Below, one piece after another: positions 33,110-42,190 of a stretch of DNA of 64,000 nt. Numbering within the stretch: position 1 is the stretch's first letter; every line of letters starts with the position of its first letter. Source of the stretch: Dermabacter vaginalis (lineage in GTDB: Bacteria; Actinomycetota; Actinomycetes; Actinomycetales; Dermabacteraceae); the NCBI RefSeq assembly GCF_001678905.1, contig NZ_CP012117.1, positions 2,108,001 to 2,172,000 of the forward strand, in the 5' to 3' direction. Below the pieces are notes generated by a model that saw only the letters and a program-made list of their open reading frames with translations, was not told where the DNA came from and ran no database searches. The position numbers and the translations under genes are program-made.

Positions 33110-34189
33110 ATGACCACGCCACATTCTGAACTGCCACCAGTCTCCTCCGCCGCACGCGAAAGCGCCCTCGTGAAGCGGCTCGCGGGCCGCGGTGCCGAGG
33201 TCGCTTCCGAGCCGCCGAGCGTGTGGTTCATGCGCCAGGCGGGGCGCTCGCTTCCCGAGTACCGGAAGGCGCGCGAAGGCACAAGCATGCTCGAAAGCTG
33301 CCTCATGCCCGAACTCGTCACGGAAATCACGCTCCAACCTGTGCGCCGACACAAAGTCGATGCAGGCATCTTCTTCTCCGACATCATGGTCCCGCTCAAA
33401 CTCGCGGGAATCGACGTGAGCATCGAGCCCGGCATCGGCCCCGTGCTCGCCCACCCGATCCGGTCCAAAGCCGACATCGACGCACTCCCCCCGGTCGATG
33501 ACGTGTACCGCGCCGCCCTCGAGCCCATTCGCGAGGCCGTTCGCCTCACGACCCACGAACTCGACAAGAAGCCCCTCATCGGCTTTTGCGGAGCCCCCTT
33601 CACGGTCGCGAGCTACATGGTCGAGGGCCGCCCGAGCCGCGATCACCTCCGCACGCGCGCCCTCATGACCGCCGAGCCCGAGCTGTGGGCACGCCTCGCA
33701 CAGTGGGTCGCCGACATCTCGGGCGAATTCCTCCGCGCGCAGGTCGAAGCTGGGGCGAGCGCCGTGCAGCTCTTCGACTCGTGGGCGGGGTCCCTCGCTG
33801 AAGCGACCTACCGCGCGCACGTCCTTCCGTTCTCGAGGGCCGCACTCGACTACGTGCGTGACCTCGATGTTCCCCGCATCCACTTTGGTGTTGGCACGGG
33901 GCACATGCTCAAGGCCATCCACGAGGCTGGCGCAACAACCGTCGGACTCGACCACCGCACCCCCATCCCCACCGCGATTGAAACCCTGCCCGCCGGCACT
34001 GCCGTTCAGGGCAACCTCGACCCCGCCCTCCTTTTCTCCTCGGAAGAAGCCCGCTACGCCGAGGCCGCGCGCATCGTGCGCGAAGGCCGCGCGGCAGCCG
34101 GGCACGTCGTCAACCTCGGCCACGGGGTGCCACCGGACACGGACCCGCAGGTCCTCACCGATCTCGTGGCCTTCATCCACGAACAGTAG
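33110..34189 (+). CDS. hemE: Uroporphyrinogen decarboxylase
   Basis: The 359-residue enzyme converts uroporphyrinogen III to coproporphyrinogen III. Recognisable are WFMRQAGRSLPEYR (substrate-binding Arg residues), FFSDIMVPLKLAGI, GFCGAPFTVASYMVEG and the C-terminal NLGHGVPPDTDPQVL. Translation starts at ATG 33110. The only purine-rich stretch, AGAGG, is too close for a normal ribosome site, which fits a leaderless message. It heads an eight-gene plus-strand heme operon. Confidence 0.95.
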   Translation: MTTPHSELPPVSSAARESALVKRLAGRGAEVASEPPSVWFMRQAGRSLPEYRKAREGTSMLESCLMPELVTEITLQPVRRHKVDAGIFFSDIMVPLKLAGIDVSIEPGIGPVLAHPIRSKADIDALPPVDDVYRAALEPIREAVRLTTHELDKKPLIGFCGAPFTVASYMVEGRPSRDHLRTRALMTAEPELWARLAQWVADISGEFLRAQVEAGASAVQLFDSWAGSLAEATYRAHVLPFSRAALDYVRDLDVPRIHFGVGTGHMLKAIHEAGATTVGLDHRTPIPTAIETLPAGTAVQGNLDPALLFSSEEARYAEAARIVREGRAAAGHVVNLGHGVPPDTDPQVLTDLVAFIHEQ

Positions 34190-34200
34190 GAGCACTCGGC

Positions 34201-35640
34201 ATGCACACGATCGACACCGTCGTGATCGGCGGCGGAGTATCCGGCCTCATCTACGCCCGCGAGCGCGCCCTCAAGGGCGATCAGGTACTCGTTGTCGAAG
34301 CCCAAGACAACGTGGGTGGAGCGGTCTGGTCGCACACGCTTCAAGGAATCGAAACCAACACCGGGGCGGAAGCGTTCGCGATCGGTCGCGACGCGATGCT
34401 CGGTCTCGTCAAAGACCTCGGGCTCAAGGATCGCATGGTCGCTCCCGCGACCGGCTCGAGCTTCATCGTGGGCGATGATCGCGCGTACGCCTCGCCCCGC
34501 AACGCCGTGTTCGGCATGCCCGCGAAGCCCCTCGCGAAGGATGTGCGCGAGGCCCTGGGATTCTGGGGTGCAGTGCGCGCCTGGCGCGAACGCTTCGTCC
34601 CGGCGAAGCGCGCAACGGGAGATGACGTCACCGTCGCGGAGTTCGTGCGGGCGCGCTACGGAAAAGCCGTGCTGGAGAGGCTCGTCACCCCAATCATTCG
34701 GGGCGTACACTCGGCCGACCCGGAAAAGCTCGAGCTTCGCGCCGTGATGCCTCGCCTCGCCGAGCGCGTGCAGGAACTCGGAAGCGCCCGGAAGGCCATC
34801 GAAGAAATTCTCGACCAACGCGGGGTGCGGTCAAGTTCGGGCTCCGCGGTCCACTCACTCACCCCCTCGATGGCTGAGCTTCCCAAGGCCCTCGCTCGCG
34901 ACATCGAGGCCCACGGCGGAAGGATCTTCACTCACACCCCCGTGCTCGGGTTGCGCGCCTCAAGCGAGGATCGAACGTGGATCATCACTGCCGCGACCCA
35001 GGCAGCGGCCTTCACGCGCGAGTTCAAGGCCCGCACCCTCGTGATTGCTACGGGCCCCGAGTTCGCCCGGCACCTTCTGAGCGCACCGGCACCCGACATC
35101 GCAGACCTCATCCCCGTGGCCCCCGCAACGCCCGTGCGGCTCGCAACCCTCGTTCTCGACAACCCGGAACTGAACGCAAAGCCGCGCGGGAACGGCGTTC
35201 TCGTGGACCCCGCCGCGACCACGATCCGCGCGAAGGCCATGACCCACGCGAGCGCGAAGTGGGAGCACATCCACCGCGCCGCGGAGGCCTCGAAACCAGG
35301 GCGGAACGTCGTGCGGCTCTCCTACAACCCAGACGCCGACGGCTCCTTGCCCGATGCCGAGCGGTTCCCCGAGCTCGCGATCCACGATGCGGCCGCGATT
35401 TTTGGCCTGCAGGCGTCGGACCTCACCGTTGCTGACTGGGCCCTCACCGACTGGACCGGCACCATGCGCCAATCCGGTCCCGGCCACACGGCCGCCCTCA
35501 AGGCCCTCGCTGAGGCACTCGAAACGCAGACCCGCGGGGCCGACGCTCCCCTCCCCCACCTCGAGCTCACGGGCGCCTGGCGCGCCGGTAACGGGCTCGA
35601 AGCCATCACGCGCTTCACGCGCGAGCTCGCCTCACGTTAA
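34201..35640 (+). CDS. hemY: Coproporphyrinogen III oxidase, HemY/CgoX type
   Basis: This 479-residue FAD enzyme should oxidise coproporphyrinogen III to coproporphyrin III. It has the N-terminal Rossmann motif VVIGGGVSGLIYA, then VVEAQDNVGGAVWS as in HemY-type oxidases, and a C-terminal FAD contact AWRAGNGLEAITR. The assignment to the coproporphyrin-dependent branch rests on hemQ being the next gene. GTAGGAG precedes the ATG at a good distance, and the gap to hemE is 11 bases. Confidence 0.9.
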   Translation: MHTIDTVVIGGGVSGLIYARERALKGDQVLVVEAQDNVGGAVWSHTLQGIETNTGAEAFAIGRDAMLGLVKDLGLKDRMVAPATGSSFIVGDDRAYASPRNAVFGMPAKPLAKDVREALGFWGAVRAWRERFVPAKRATGDDVTVAEFVRARYGKAVLERLVTPIIRGVHSADPEKLELRAVMPRLAERVQELGSARKAIEEILDQRGVRSSSGSAVHSLTPSMAELPKALARDIEAHGGRIFTHTPVLGLRASSEDRTWIITAATQAAAFTREFKARTLVIATGPEFARHLLSAPAPDIADLIPVAPATPVRLATLVLDNPELNAKPRGNGVLVDPAATTIRAKAMTHASAKWEHIHRAAEASKPGRNVVRLSYNPDADGSLPDAERFPELAIHDAAAIFGLQASDLTVADWALTDWTGTMRQSGPGHTAALKALAEALETQTRGADAPLPHLELTGAWRAGNGLEAITRFTRELASR

Positions 35641-35675
35641 ATCCACTCAGCACCACAAAAAGAAAGGACCCTCCC

Positions 35676-36371
35676 ATGAGCGAGGACGTCAAGGAACAAA
35701 TCCGTTTCACCGCCTATTCCGTGTACCGCAAGATCGGCGGTCTCAACGACGAAGGTATCGTCACGCCTGAGCAGGTGCTCGAGGATCTCGAGCGCACCGT
35801 CGCCTCCCTCGCGAGCGCCGACGTCGAGGTTCTTGGCTTCTACGACGTTTCCGGTTTCCGCGCCGAGGCTGACCTCATGATCTGGCTCGCGAGCGAGCGC
35901 CCCGAAGCGATCCAGGAAGCCCTGCGCCTGTTCGAAAACTCGATCGCCAGCACCTACCTCGAGAAGGAATGGCAGGCCATGGGCGTGCACCGCGGCCACG
36001 AGTTCTCCCGCAGCCACAAGCCCGCGTTCATGGAGGCCGATAAAGAGCGCAAGGACTGGATCACCGTGTACCCGTTTGTGCGCAGCTACGACTGGTACCT
36101 CCTCGACGAAGCCGAGCGTCGCGAAATGATGAAAGAGCACGGCATTTACGGGCGCGAATATCCGAACGTGTGGGGCAACACAACCGCCGCTTTCGCGCTC
36201 GGCGACTACGAGTGGCTCTTGAGCTTCGAGGCCGACACCCTGCCCGAGCTCGTCGACATGATGCGCCACCTGCGCTACACGAAGGCCCGCCTGCACGTAC
36301 GCGAGGAACTTCCCTTCCACACGGGCCATCGCATCGGTGAACTCGACGAGGTCGTGGAGGTGCTCCTGTGA
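35676..36371 (+). CDS. hemQ: Coproheme decarboxylase HemQ/ChdC
   Basis: The 231-residue member of the chlorite-dismutase-like family makes heme b from coproheme in two peroxide-driven decarboxylations. The segment WITVYPFVRSYDWYLL contains the tyrosine expected to form the catalytic radical. LVDMMRHLRYTKARLHV holds the putative heme-ligating His. Length and motifs fit actinobacterial HemQ. GAAAGGA precedes the ATG. The stop overlaps the hemH GTG start by four bases. Confidence 0.95.
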   Translation: MSEDVKEQIRFTAYSVYRKIGGLNDEGIVTPEQVLEDLERTVASLASADVEVLGFYDVSGFRAEADLMIWLASERPEAIQEALRLFENSIASTYLEKEWQAMGVHRGHEFSRSHKPAFMEADKERKDWITVYPFVRSYDWYLLDEAERREMMKEHGIYGREYPNVWGNTTAAFALGDYEWLLSFEADTLPELVDMMRHLRYTKARLHVREELPFHTGHRIGELDEVVEVLL

Positions 36372-37498
36372 CCGAGGCGGCAGTGACCGAGAACGGCCGC
36401 GCCTACACGGCCGTGCTGTTCTCCTCGTTCGGCGGGCCCGAAAAGCACGAGGACGTGATTCCGTTCCTGCGCAATGTGACGCGCGGGCGCGGCATCCCCG
36501 ATGAGCGCCTCGAAGAAGTCGCGACCCACTATCGCGCGCTCGGCGGAAAAAGCCCCATCAACGAGCAAAACCGCGACCTCATCACCAGGCTCGAGGCCGA
36601 ACTGAAGCGCCGCGAGCTCGACCTTCCCGTGTACTGGGGCAATCGCAACTGGGAGCCGTACGTTGCCGACACGGTTCGACGGATCCACGAAGACGGCCAT
36701 ACGAAGGTTGTGGGCCTCGTGACGAGCGCGTATTCGAGCTATTCGAGCTGCCACCAGTACCACGAGGATTTTCGCAAGGCCCTCGACGAGACTGGACTGA
36801 AGGGCACGCTCGCGATCGATAAGGCCCGCGTGTACTACAACCACCCGGGATTCCTCGAACCCGTCGTGGACGGCGTGAAGAATGCCCTGGAGGCACACCG
36901 CGCGCACGGCCACGAGGCCGGTGCCATCGAGATTCTCTTCTCGACGCACTCAATTCCCACGACGATGGCGGATGTCTCGGGACCACGACACACGTGGGAA
37001 AAAGGCTCGGGCGGCTGGTACGTCGCCCAGCACGAGGCAGCGATCGAGTACGTGATGAAACGCGTGCGCGAAGAGCTGGGCTCTGCGCACACTCCCGAGA
37101 ACTACCGACTCGTCTACCAGTCGCGTTCGGGTGCGCCGCACGTGCCGTGGCTCGAGCCGGACATCAACGACGTCATCGATGAGCTCGAGGGACGCTCGGC
37201 TGTCGTTGTCGTGCCGATCGGCTTCGTGACCGACCACGTCGAGGTCGTATGGGACCTCCACACGGAGGCGAAGGAATCCGCCGAAAAGAAGGGGCTCGCG
37301 TTCATCCGCGTGGCCACGTCCGGAAGCGACGACCGATTCATCGGTGCACTCGCCGACCTCGTCGAGGAGGCCGTGACACCCGGTTTCGAGCGTCGCGCCG
37401 TGATCGATGTTCCGGGCGCGCTCGAGAACGAGAAGCGCACCGGTGACTGCGGACTCGAGTGCTGCCTCGTCCGCACCCCGGAGGGCACGTTCGCATGA
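36368..37498 (+). CDS. hemH: Coproporphyrin ferrochelatase
   Basis: The 376-residue enzyme inserts ferrous iron into coproporphyrin III. Motifs are FSSFGGPEKHEDV at the start, LFSTHSIPTTM with the metal-site His, YQSRSGAPHVPWLEPDI, and PIGFVTDHVEVVWDLHTE with the conserved Glu. Cysteines occur in SSCHQY and in the C-terminal CGLECCLV. Actinobacterial ferrochelatases often carry a [2Fe-2S] cluster bound by one internal and three C-terminal Cys, so a cluster is likely here by inference. It starts with GTG overlapping hemQ and ends overlapping hemC. Confidence 0.94.
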   Translation: MTEAAVTENGRAYTAVLFSSFGGPEKHEDVIPFLRNVTRGRGIPDERLEEVATHYRALGGKSPINEQNRDLITRLEAELKRRELDLPVYWGNRNWEPYVADTVRRIHEDGHTKVVGLVTSAYSSYSSCHQYHEDFRKALDETGLKGTLAIDKARVYYNHPGFLEPVVDGVKNALEAHRAHGHEAGAIEILFSTHSIPTTMADVSGPRHTWEKGSGGWYVAQHEAAIEYVMKRVREELGSAHTPENYRLVYQSRSGAPHVPWLEPDINDVIDELEGRSAVVVVPIGFVTDHVEVVWDLHTEAKESAEKKGLAFIRVATSGSDDRFIGALADLVEEAVTPGFERRAVIDVPGALENEKRTGDCGLECCLVRTPEGTFA

Positions 37499-38439
37499 TG
37501 CGGCTCGGCACACGCGCCTCGACGCTCGCGCGCACGCAGTCCGCATGGGTGGCCCGCCAGCTCGTCGCGGGCGGCGAGGGGGATTCCGACGGTTTCCAGC
37601 TCGTCAACGTGTCCACACACGGAGATCGCGACCGCACGAGCCCGCTCACGCGGATCGGCGGCACGGGCGTTTTCGTGTCCGCGGTGCGCGAGGCGCTCCT
37701 CGCCGGTGAGGTCGACGTGGTCGTCCACTCGCTCAAGGATCTGCCCACGCTTCCCGCCGACGGCATTCGCCTCGCGGCGATCCCCGTGCGCGAGAATCCG
37801 GCCGACGCGCTCGTGACCCGCGAGGGCGTGAGCGACCTCGCGGCGATCCCACACGGTGGCCGCGTGGGGACCGGCAGCCCGAGGCGTGCGGCGCAACTCA
37901 TGCTCGCGCGCCCGGACCTCGAGATCGTGCCAATCCGAGGCAATATCGAGACGCGCATGGCTTTCGCCGAACGCGGTGAACTCGACGCCGTTGTGCTCGC
38001 CGCGGCGGGCCTTCTGCGGCTGGGGCTCAACGACCGCATCGCCGAGGTATTTCACCCGTGGCAGTTCCTGCCCGCGCCCGCGCAGGGAGCACTCGCGGTC
38101 GAGGTTCGTGAGGATCTGGATCCCGAAAGCGCTCTCGCCCTTGCGCTCTCGGCGCTCGATCACGCACCGACGCGCTTCGCTGTGGCAGCCGAACGCGCGC
38201 TTCTACGCGCGCTCGAGGCCGGGTGCTCGGCGCCCGTTGCGACATTCGCCGAGGTCACGGATGATGATCGACTCCTTCTCAAGGCTGGGGTATACGGTCG
38301 AAACACGACAATTGTTCGCGATATCCACACCGACGAATCGGTGACGGCGGCCTCGGCCGAGGCCGCGGGCAGAGCGCTTGCGGAGGACATGCTCGCCGCT
38401 GGCGCCCGAGATCTACTTGCTGAGGAGTGGCTAGCATGA
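37495..38439 (+). CDS. hemC: Hydroxymethylbilane synthase (porphobilinogen deaminase)
   Basis: The 314-residue enzyme joins four porphobilinogens into hydroxymethylbilane. RLGTRASTLARTQS opens the protein. HSLKDLPT contains the catalytic Asp, GTGSPRRAAQL the substrate-binding Arg residues, and LEAGCSAPVA the Cys that carries the dipyrromethane cofactor. The ATG at 37495 overlaps the hemH stop by four bases, and the stop overlaps hemD by four bases. Confidence 0.95.
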   Translation: MMRLGTRASTLARTQSAWVARQLVAGGEGDSDGFQLVNVSTHGDRDRTSPLTRIGGTGVFVSAVREALLAGEVDVVVHSLKDLPTLPADGIRLAAIPVRENPADALVTREGVSDLAAIPHGGRVGTGSPRRAAQLMLARPDLEIVPIRGNIETRMAFAERGELDAVVLAAAGLLRLGLNDRIAEVFHPWQFLPAPAQGALAVEVREDLDPESALALALSALDHAPTRFAVAAERALLRALEAGCSAPVATFAEVTDDDRLLLKAGVYGRNTTIVRDIHTDESVTAASAEAAGRALAEDMLAAGARDLLAEEWLA

Positions 38440-39188
38440 CAGCACCCGTTCTTGTGACGCGCCCCGAGGGGCGCGGCGAAGGCCTCGTCGCGGAGCTCAA
38501 CGCTCGCGGTTTTGAGGCCGTGCATTCTCCGTTCACGGAGTTCTCGTTCGAAACGGACGCCGATCTTCGCGATGCCCTCAGCGACCTTGCCCACGGCGAA
38601 TTCGATTGGCTGCTCCTCACGTCGGTCACGACCGTCAAAGCGCTTCGAGCGCTGCCGGAATGGTCGGAACTTCCCGCGGTCCAGGAGTTCAAAGCCGCCG
38701 CGGTCGGTGAGGCCACGGCGAAGGCCGCACGCGAGGCCGGCCTCGAGGTCGAAACGATCGCTCAGGGAAGCGCAGCCTCGCTCATTGACGTGTTCCCCGT
38801 CAATCAGCAGGGTGGCGATGGCCTCGCGCAGCGCATCTTCTACCCCGTGAGCTCCGCGGCCGCACCGCAGCTCGAGCTCGCCCTCCGCATGGCCGGCTAC
38901 GAAGTTCAGCGCGAGACCGCGTACCGCCCCAAGACCATTCCGCAACCGAGCGAGATCGTGGACAACCTCGCAGCCGGCGGTTTCAGCGCCGTCGTCGCCA
39001 CGAGCCCCATGATCGTGCGCGCTCTCTCGAAGCTCGCGATCCACGAAGGAACGAAGCTCGTCGTCATCGGAAAGCCGAGCGAAGATGCAGCGATCAGCGT
39101 TAATCTTCCGGTCGCCGCAGTCGCAAAAGACCCGAGCGACCGCGCGCTCGCCGAGGCCGTCGCCGAGGTCCTTGGAAAGGAAAACTGA
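38436..39188 (+). CDS. hemD: Uroporphyrinogen III synthase
   Basis: The 250-residue protein has the two-domain HemD plan (VLVTRPEGRGEGLVAEL at the start, DWLLLTSVTTVKAL, VGEATAKAAREAGLEV, then a second domain with YRPKT and VVATSPMIVRAL). It closes and inverts ring D of hydroxymethylbilane. Sequence is poorly conserved in this family, so position between hemC and hemB is important evidence. GAGGAG precedes the ATG, which overlaps the hemC stop. Confidence 0.9.
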   Translation: MTAPVLVTRPEGRGEGLVAELNARGFEAVHSPFTEFSFETDADLRDALSDLAHGEFDWLLLTSVTTVKALRALPEWSELPAVQEFKAAAVGEATAKAAREAGLEVETIAQGSAASLIDVFPVNQQGGDGLAQRIFYPVSSAAAPQLELALRMAGYEVQRETAYRPKTIPQPSEIVDNLAAGGFSAVVATSPMIVRALSKLAIHEGTKLVVIGKPSEDAAISVNLPVAAVAKDPSDRALAEAVAEVLGKEN

Positions 39189-39191
39189 CCC

Positions 39192-40202
39192 ATGAGCACC
39201 AATGCTCCCCTCCACCGCCCGCGCCGCCTCCGCTCGAGCGGCATGATGCGCCGCCTCAACCGCGAGGTGACTCTTCGCAGCGCCGATTTCATCCTCCCCG
39301 CGTTCGTGCGCGAGGGCGCGAGTGAACCGCGAGAGATCACCTCGATGCCGGGCGTGATGCAGCACTCGCTCGACTCGCTCGTCGAGGCGGCCCGCGAGGC
39401 TGCCGAACTTGGGCTCGGCGGCATCATGCTGTTTGGCATCCCCGAAAAGAAGGATGCCGTCGGGTCCGGCGCCACCGACCCGAACGGCATCCTGAACGTT
39501 GCCATCTCGCGCTTACGGGAAGAGGTCGGCGATTCTCTCCTCGTGATGGCCGATTTGTGCCTCGACGAATTCACCGATCACGGCCACTGCGGTGTTCTTG
39601 ACGAGCGCGGTGGTGTGGACAACGACAGGACTCTCGAGGTCTACCGCGAGATGGCGCTCGCGCAGGCACGCGCGGGTGCGCACGTCGTCGCCCCCTCGGG
39701 CATGATGGATGGCCAGATCGCCGCAATTCGCGACGCGCTCGACTCCGAGGGCTTCACGGACGTCGCGATCTACGCCTACACCGCGAAGTACGCCTCGGCG
39801 TTCTACGGCCCCTTCCGCGAGGCCGTTGATTCCTCGCTCTCGGGCGACCGCAAAACCTACCAGCAGGACCCGGCAAATGGCCGCGAGGCGCTGCGCGAGC
39901 TCGAGCTCGATCTCGCCGAGGGTGCCGACATGATCATGGTCAAGCCCGGCCTCCCCTACCTCGACGTGCTCGCCGAGGTCGCCGCCGCGAGCCCCGTGCC
40001 CGTGGGCACCTACCAGGTCTCGGGCGAGTACGCGATGATCGAGGCCGCGTGCCAGAACGGCTGGCTCGACCGCGAGCGCGCCGTGCTCGAATCACTCCTC
40101 GCGTTCAAGCGCGCGGGGGCGGCGCACGTGCTCACGTACTACGCCCCGTACGCGGCAAAGCTCCTCGCAGATCTGCCCCCGCACCTTCGCGAATTCGCCT
40201 GA
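39192..40202 (+). CDS. hemB: Delta-aminolevulinic acid dehydratase (porphobilinogen synthase)
   Basis: The 336-residue enzyme condenses two aminolevulinates to porphobilinogen. Metal/substrate segment [35 protein letters not shown] with the first active-site Lys, and [13 protein letters not shown] with the Schiff-base Lys are all present. The metal-site region has only two of the three cysteines of the zinc type (the first position is Ala-Asp-Leu-Cys), so the metal dependence is not obvious. A GGAAAGGAA stretch precedes the ATG three bases after hemD. Confidence 0.95.
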   Translation: MSTNAPLHRPRRLRSSGMMRRLNREVTLRSADFILPAFVREGASEPREITSMPGVMQHSLDSLVEAAREAAELGLGGIMLFGIPEKKDAVGSGATDPNGILNVAISRLREEVGDSLLVMADLCLDEFTDHGHCGVLDERGGVDNDRTLEVYREMALAQARAGAHVVAPSGMMDGQIAAIRDALDSEGFTDVAIYAYTAKYASAFYGPFREAVDSSLSGDRKTYQQDPANGREALRELELDLAEGADMIMVKPGLPYLDVLAEVAAASPVPVGTYQVSGEYAMIEAACQNGWLDRERAVLESLLAFKRAGAAHVLTYYAPYAAKLLADLPPHLREFA

Positions 40203-40225
40203 TCCCCACCCCTCAGGAGGTTTCC

Positions 40226-41512
40226 ATGTCCACGAACGCCGAGCTTTTCGCCCGTGCCCAGCACTCGATTCCGGGAGGGGTGAACTCCCCCGTGCGCGCC
40301 TTCGGGAGCGTTGGCGGCACTCCCCCGTATCTCGTGAGCGGGAAGGGTGCGCTCCTCACTGATGTCGAAGGCACCGAGTACGTGGACCTCGTGGGCTCGT
40401 GGGGGCCCATGATTCTCGGCCACGCCGACGAGACCGTCGTCAACGCCGTGACCGACGCCGCCTCTCATTCCCTCAGCTTCGGCGCTCCCCACGAGGGCGA
40501 GATTCGCCTCGCCGAACTCGTCATCAACCGCATCCCCGCGGTCGACAAGATCCGCATGGTCAACTCGGGCACCGAGGCAACCATGAGCGCGCTTCGACTC
40601 GCGCGCGGTTTCACGGGGCGCGATCTCATCGTGAAATTCGCGGGCTGCTACCACGGCCACGTCGATTCGCTCCTCGCGGAGGCAGGTTCGGGGGTGGCCA
40701 CGTTTTCGCTGCCGGGCTCGGCGGGGGTCACGGATCCGACGGCCGCCGAAACCCTCGTACTCCCCTACGGTGACCGCGAGGCTGTGCACGAAGCGTTCAC
40801 CGAGCACGGCGAGAGAATCGCCGCGGTGATCACCGAGGGCGCACCGTGCAACATGGGTGTGATCGATCCGGGAGATTTCAACGCTTTCCTTCTCGAAAAA
40901 GCGCATGCGGCAGGCGCGCTCCTCATCGTCGACGAGGTTCTCACGGGCTTTCGTGCGAGCGCTACCGGCGCTCACGGCCTCGACGGTGTGGTCCCGGACC
41001 TCGTGACCTTCGGCAAGGTCATCGGCGGCGGCATGCCCGTGGGAGCCTTTGGCGGCCGAGCCGACATCATGGAGCGTCTCTCGCCCCTTGGCCCCGTGTA
41101 CCAGGCGGGCACGCTCTCCGGAAATCCACTCGCCACCGCCGCGGGTATCGCGACGTTGAGCCAGCTCGATGACGCGCTTTACGCCCAGCTCAACGAGTCG
41201 GTCACCACCCTTATCTCTGCATTCGACGACGCGCTGAGCGCCGAAGGCGTACCCCATTCGATCAATCGCTTCGGCACCCTCTTCTCCGTGTTCTTCACGG
41301 ATCGCGAGGTGCGCTCTTACGAGGAGGCGAAGAGCCAGGACACCAACGCTTTTGCACGCTTCTTCCACTCGATGCTAAGCCAGGGTATTTACCTTCCCCC
41401 GAGCGCTTTCGAGGCGTGTTTCGTTTCGAAGGCTCACACGCCCGATATCCTTGATCGCATCATTACCGCACTGCCCGCCGCAGCAAAAGCCGCGGCCTCA
41501 ACCAAGGAATGA
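40226..41512 (+). CDS. hemL: Glutamate-1-semialdehyde 2,1-aminomutase
   Basis: The 428-residue PLP enzyme isomerises glutamate-1-semialdehyde to aminolevulinate. [13 protein letters not shown] opens the protein. [36 protein letters not shown] and [16 protein letters not shown] (with the PLP-binding Lys) follow. AGGAGG six bases ahead fixes the ATG at 40226. With hemA it supplies aminolevulinate through the C5 route, and the operon reads the pathway nearly completely. Confidence 0.95.
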   Translation: MSTNAELFARAQHSIPGGVNSPVRAFGSVGGTPPYLVSGKGALLTDVEGTEYVDLVGSWGPMILGHADETVVNAVTDAASHSLSFGAPHEGEIRLAELVINRIPAVDKIRMVNSGTEATMSALRLARGFTGRDLIVKFAGCYHGHVDSLLAEAGSGVATFSLPGSAGVTDPTAAETLVLPYGDREAVHEAFTEHGERIAAVITEGAPCNMGVIDPGDFNAFLLEKAHAAGALLIVDEVLTGFRASATGAHGLDGVVPDLVTFGKVIGGGMPVGAFGGRADIMERLSPLGPVYQAGTLSGNPLATAAGIATLSQLDDALYAQLNESVTTLISAFDDALSAEGVPHSINRFGTLFSVFFTDREVRSYEEAKSQDTNAFARFFHSMLSQGIYLPPSAFEACFVSKAHTPDILDRIITALPAAAKAAASTKE

Positions 41513-41516
41513 CCTC

Positions 41517-42056
41517 ATGAGCGAAACCCAGGATTGGAACGCCCACGGCTACGGCGACGAAGCGTTCGCGGAGTTCCCGCCGAACCTTAACACCGACGCC
41601 GCCGCCGCGGCCTTCCTTGCGCGCCTTGGGCTTCTTGGCGCACTCGCGGGCGTTCTGGCAGGTCTTGCCGCCTCACAAATCACGTGGTGGCTTTCGCTTG
41701 GGCTTTTCCTCACGTGGGTGATTGGCGTGATCGCGGCAGGGTGCATCGCCGGCGTCGCCTCAAAGAAACATCGCGCGGGAGTGGGGTATCCCGCGGATGG
41801 AGAGGCATGGCTTCGCACTTTCGCGCGCACCTTTATGGTCGTTGGCATCGTGCTCGGCGTCGTCACCGTCGGAATTGCCACGGCGCTCGCCTTCGCCTTG
41901 CGACCCGGCGCGAACGCCGCGGCAGCTGAAGCCGCGACTTCCGCGAACTTCACCCCCGCGATCCTCCTGGGCATCGTGTCGATCCTCGCGATCGCAGGGA
42001 TGCGGTGGATCGCCTCAACGCGCACGGCCTGGCTGCTCTACGGCGCCAAGAGGTAG
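41517..42056 (+). CDS. Hypothetical membrane protein after hemL
   Basis: This 179-residue protein has a short acidic N-terminus (ETQDWNAHGYGDEAFAEFPP) and four hydrophobic helices (about 40-60, 65-85, 105-128 and 145-165). The ATG at 41517 follows the hemL stop by four bases, with AAGGA inside the hemL end, so it is part of the heme transcript. I do not recognise the family. The position is consistent with a membrane role linked to heme or with simple read-through. Confidence 0.65.
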   Translation: MSETQDWNAHGYGDEAFAEFPPNLNTDAAAAAFLARLGLLGALAGVLAGLAASQITWWLSLGLFLTWVIGVIAAGCIAGVASKKHRAGVGYPADGEAWLRTFARTFMVVGIVLGVVTVGIATALAFALRPGANAAAAEAATSANFTPAILLGIVSILAIAGMRWIASTRTAWLLYGAKR

Positions 42057-42068
42057 CTCAGATCACAC

Positions 42069-42096
42069 TTGAGCACTTGCTGCATTACAATATTAT
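42069..42096 (+). promoter_or_regulatory. Likely promoter of the LGFP/NlpC gene
   Basis: TTGAGC (42069-42074) and TATTAT (42091-42096) are separated by 16 bases in an unusually AT-rich patch. The flanking ACAAT and ATTGT (42087-42091 and 42101-42105) form a short inverted repeat around the -10. A start about 90 bases before the ATG is implied. Confidence 0.5.
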
Positions 42097-42190
42097 TACG
42101 ATTGTGACGAAAGGCTTCTTCGGGGACCATCGGTCCGCATAACTGACCTAAGCTGAGGGCGTTCCATTCCTCTCGCGTGAGGCTGCTGCC

